Origin: DATFVJ01 sp963712955 | GTDB taxonomy: Bacteria > Actinomycetota > Actinomycetes > Streptosporangiales > Streptosporangiaceae | NCBI GenBank assembly: GCA_963712955.1 | Contig: CAVQKF010000006.1 | Span: 1 to 64,000 of the forward strand | Direction: 5' to 3' | DNA length: 64,000 nucleotides | In this document: in pieces, positions 62,079-64,000 of the stretch | Layout: each line of letters opens with the position of its first letter | How positions within the stretch are numbered: position 1 is the stretch's first letter | Notes under the pieces: generated by a model | The model's database searches: none | What the model was told of the DNA's origin: nothing | The model's input: only the letters and a program-made list of their open reading frames with translations | Made by a program: the position numbers and the translations under genes

Positions 62079-63227
62079 ATGGATACTGAGTCGTTTCTAT
62101 CCGCGGCCTGCGAATTGATTGCTGTGCCGTCGACGGCTGACCGGCCGGATGACCTGCGCCGGGCACTGGGCATTGTGCTCGGCTTCGTCGGACCTGGTTT
62201 CACGGTGGAGCGGTTCGAATCGGGCGGCAAACCGAGCGCGCTGGTCTATCGCGGCGCGCACCGGACTCGTTTCCAGGTCATCCTCAACGCTCACCTCGAC
62301 GTCGTACCGGCACCGCCGCACCAGTTCCGGCCACGCCGCGAGGGTGTTCGGCTCTACGGGCGCGGTGCTCAGGACATGAAGGTGTCGGCCCTGGTGCAGG
62401 CCCAGGTCTTCCGCGAGCTAGCCGGCAGTTTGCCTTACCCGATCGCGTTGCAGCTTGTCACCGACGAGGAGGTCGGTGGGCACGACGGCACGCTATATCA
62501 GCTCGAGCAGGGTGTCAGCGGCGAGTTTGTCATAATCGGCGAACACAGCGGATTGCGTATCGTGACCGAGTCCAAGGGAATGGTCGCCGCGACCCTGCGG
62601 GCCGTCGGCCATGGCGCCCACGGCGCATACCCATGGCTCGGCGACAACGCGCTGGTCAAGTTGCAGCGCAGCCTGGACAACGTGCTGGCCAAGTACCCCG
62701 TCGCCACGGAAGAGGTCTGGCGGACCACCGTTAACCTCGCGCGGATCCAGACCCCCAACCAGGCTCGCAACCAGATCCCGGCTCTGGCGGAAGCGTGGCT
62801 CGATATCCGCTTCCCACCCGAGGACGCGGACCTGAACGGCAAGACCGCCGATCAGATAACCACATACCTGGCATCCTTCTGTGAGCCCGGCGTCACGCCC
62901 GTAGTCCATCAGGCTGACCCGCCGCAACGCGCCGATCCAGACCGCCCCGAGATACGCGGACTCCAGCAGGCCGCGCGGAATCAGGGTTACCCCGCCGATT
63001 TCCTGCGCAAGCACGGCGCCGGCGACGGACGCTTCTACCGCCAACGGGGCATCGACGCCGTCGCTTTCGGCGTCGGTGGCGACGGCCAGCACGGCGCGGA
63101 CGAGTACGTCGATACCACAACGATCGCACCGTACTACCGGGCGCTCAAGGAGTTTCTCCACAATCCGGGCCACAGTGAGCAGGCTCCGGCGACATCCGCG
63201 GTGGCTGATTCGTCAGCTGCACCTTGA
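62079..63227 (+). CDS. M20-family metallopeptidase / deacylase
   Basis: A 382-residue zinc hydrolase. VILNAHLDVVPAPPHQF gives the metal His and catalytic Asp, LYGRGAQDMKVSALVQ the bridging Asp, LVTDEEVGGHDGTLY the catalytic Glu pair, EHSGLRIVTESKGMV follows, and the dimerisation domain starts at HGAHGAYPWLGDNALVKL. The last His is expected near GVGGDGQHGADEYV. The fold fits ArgE/DapE/CPG2-type enzymes; the exact acylated substrate is unknown. ATG at 62079 with an AGGCAGGA-like site upstream; the frame is open to 61941. No signal peptide. Confidence 0.92.
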   Translation: MDTESFLSAACELIAVPSTADRPDDLRRALGIVLGFVGPGFTVERFESGGKPSALVYRGAHRTRFQVILNAHLDVVPAPPHQFRPRREGVRLYGRGAQDMKVSALVQAQVFRELAGSLPYPIALQLVTDEEVGGHDGTLYQLEQGVSGEFVIIGEHSGLRIVTESKGMVAATLRAVGHGAHGAYPWLGDNALVKLQRSLDNVLAKYPVATEEVWRTTVNLARIQTPNQARNQIPALAEAWLDIRFPPEDADLNGKTADQITTYLASFCEPGVTPVVHQADPPQRADPDRPEIRGLQQAARNQGYPADFLRKHGAGDGRFYRQRGIDAVAFGVGGDGQHGADEYVDTTTIAPYYRALKEFLHNPGHSEQAPATSAVADSSAAP

Positions 63228-63264
63228 TCGGGCTCCGCCTCGCGGTTGCGGTTAGCTTCTCCCT

Positions 63265-64000
63265 ATGGCCGCAGAAGTGGAGCTCGAGGTTGGGAACCGG
63301 ACGGTGCGTATCTCCAACCCGGACCGGGTGTACTTCCCGGCCCGCGGCGAGACCAAGCTTGACCTCGTCCGCTACTACCTGTCTGTCGGCGATGGCATCG
63401 TGCGTGCCCTGCGTGAGCGGCCGTGCATGATGCATCGCTTCCCGTCCGGAGTCGGCCGGCGAGAAGGTCCACCAGAAGCGGGTTCCATCCGGTGCGCCTG
63501 GGTGGCTGGAGACGGTGCGGGTGGACTTCCCGCGCTACGGCCGGCACGCCGACGAGCTGTGCGTTACCGAGCTGGCCAGCGTCGTGTGGGCCGTCCAGAT
63601 GTCCACCGTGGAGTTCCATCCGTGGAACTCCCGCAGGGCCGACACCGAACGGCCGGACGAGTGGCGCATCGACCTGGATCCCATGCCGCGCTGCGGCTTC
63701 GACACGGTGCGCAGGGCCGCCCACATCGTGCACGAGATACTCGGCGAACTCGGCGCGGCCGGGTGGCCCAAGACCTCCGGCGGCAACGGCCTGCACATTT
63801 ACGTCCGGATTGAGCCACGGTGGGGCTTCGCCGACGTCCGGCGGGCCGCGCACGCCTTCGCCCGCGAGGTCGAACGCCGCGCGCCGGGCGAGGTGACCAC
63901 CACCTGGTGGCGCAAGGACCGCGACCCCACCAAGCTGTTCGTCGACTACAACCAGAACGCCAGGGACCACACGATCGCCAGCGCCTACTCGGTGCGCGGC
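63265..64000 (+). pseudogene. LigD-type polymerase domain protein, frameshifted and cut by the window edge
   Basis: Archaeo-eukaryotic-primase-type polymerase of the NHEJ LigD family. Frame 1 encodes VRISNPDRVYFPARGETKLD, LVRYYLSVGDGIVRALRERP, CMMHRFPSGV. Near 63451-63461 one base too many shifts it. Frame 2 continues EKVHQKRVPSGAPGWLETVR, VVWAVQMSTVEFHPWNSRRA, the catalytic acidic pair in WRIDLDPMPRCGFD, TSGGNGLHIYVRI and TTTWWRKDRDPTKLFVDYNQ, open to the edge. Only the polymerase domain is visible. One G fewer in GTCGGCCGGCGAG would restore the frame, so a recent mutation or read error is possible. No ku gene in the window. Confidence 0.85.

Overview
The window is high-GC DNA from an actinobacterium. 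The strongest evidence is the run from about 28.7 to 35.8 kb (sepX/glpR-like, rimJ-like acetyltransferase, mog, moaC, moeA/gephyrin-like, galU, then divergent 5-formyl-THF cyclo-ligase and an FmdB-type zinc-ribbon protein). It keeps the gene order known around galU-moeA-rimJ in Mycobacterium and Streptomyces. Both tRNA genes lack an encoded CCA, and GTG/TTG starts are common. The genus cannot be fixed from the sequence.

Layout. 1-9.5 kb: a multiply broken ATPase/GAF/histidine-kinase gene, an HD-domain protein, an ankyrin protein, a hypothetical-hemA-hemC operon and an intact GAF-GAF histidine kinase related to the broken one. 9.5-14.8 kb: a dehydrogenase, then a wreckage zone in which a tyrosine recombinase, an MFS exporter, a TDT-type transporter, a histidine kinase and a conjugation relaxase are present only as fused, permuted or truncated pieces. 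14.8-21.1 kb: an unassigned cluster with an EEP-family nuclease/phosphatase, an aldo-keto reductase, a nucleotidyltransferase, a B12-binding-type radical SAM enzyme, two small proteins and an anti-sigma-like ATPase. 21.2-24.0 kb: a SAM methyltransferase gene cut by an IS66-family element with intact ends and an 8-bp target duplication. 24.1-28.5 kb: an XRE/TPR regulator with a GNAT enzyme, then an excisionase and a frameshifted integrase next to tRNA-Ala(CGC). 28.5-37.2 kb: the conserved core block, interrupted by several tandem-repeat arrays and ending at tRNA-Arg(CCT).

37.2-40.3 kb: a three-gene mobile unit (integrase, transposase, DUF6788-type protein) with matching inverted ends, next to tRNA-Arg. 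40.4-43.7 kb: AT-richer acquired DNA with a broken integrase, a Nudix-like regulator half, a decayed gene and a frameshifted ACC-deaminase-like gene. 44.5-50.4 kb: mostly small or truncated accessory genes (GNAT, PIN toxin with a small antitoxin, clipped MFS, CGNR protein, PspC, integrase remnant). 50.4-64 kb: a more ordinary region with a secreted DUF4232 protein, GH15 glycosidase, alpha/beta hydrolase, acyl-CoA ligase, MpaB-type oxygenase, DUF5996, sigma factor with a minimal anti-sigma factor, DUF427, secreted beta-propeller, M20 peptidase and a frameshifted LigD-type polymerase at the edge.

Themes. (1) Many pseudogenes made by point nonsense mutations, single-base frameshifts and recombination. 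(2) Short tandem repeats in many gene gaps. (3) The best candidate for an undescribed system is the radical SAM / aldo-keto reductase / nucleotidyltransferase / EEP cluster at 14.8-21.1 kb.
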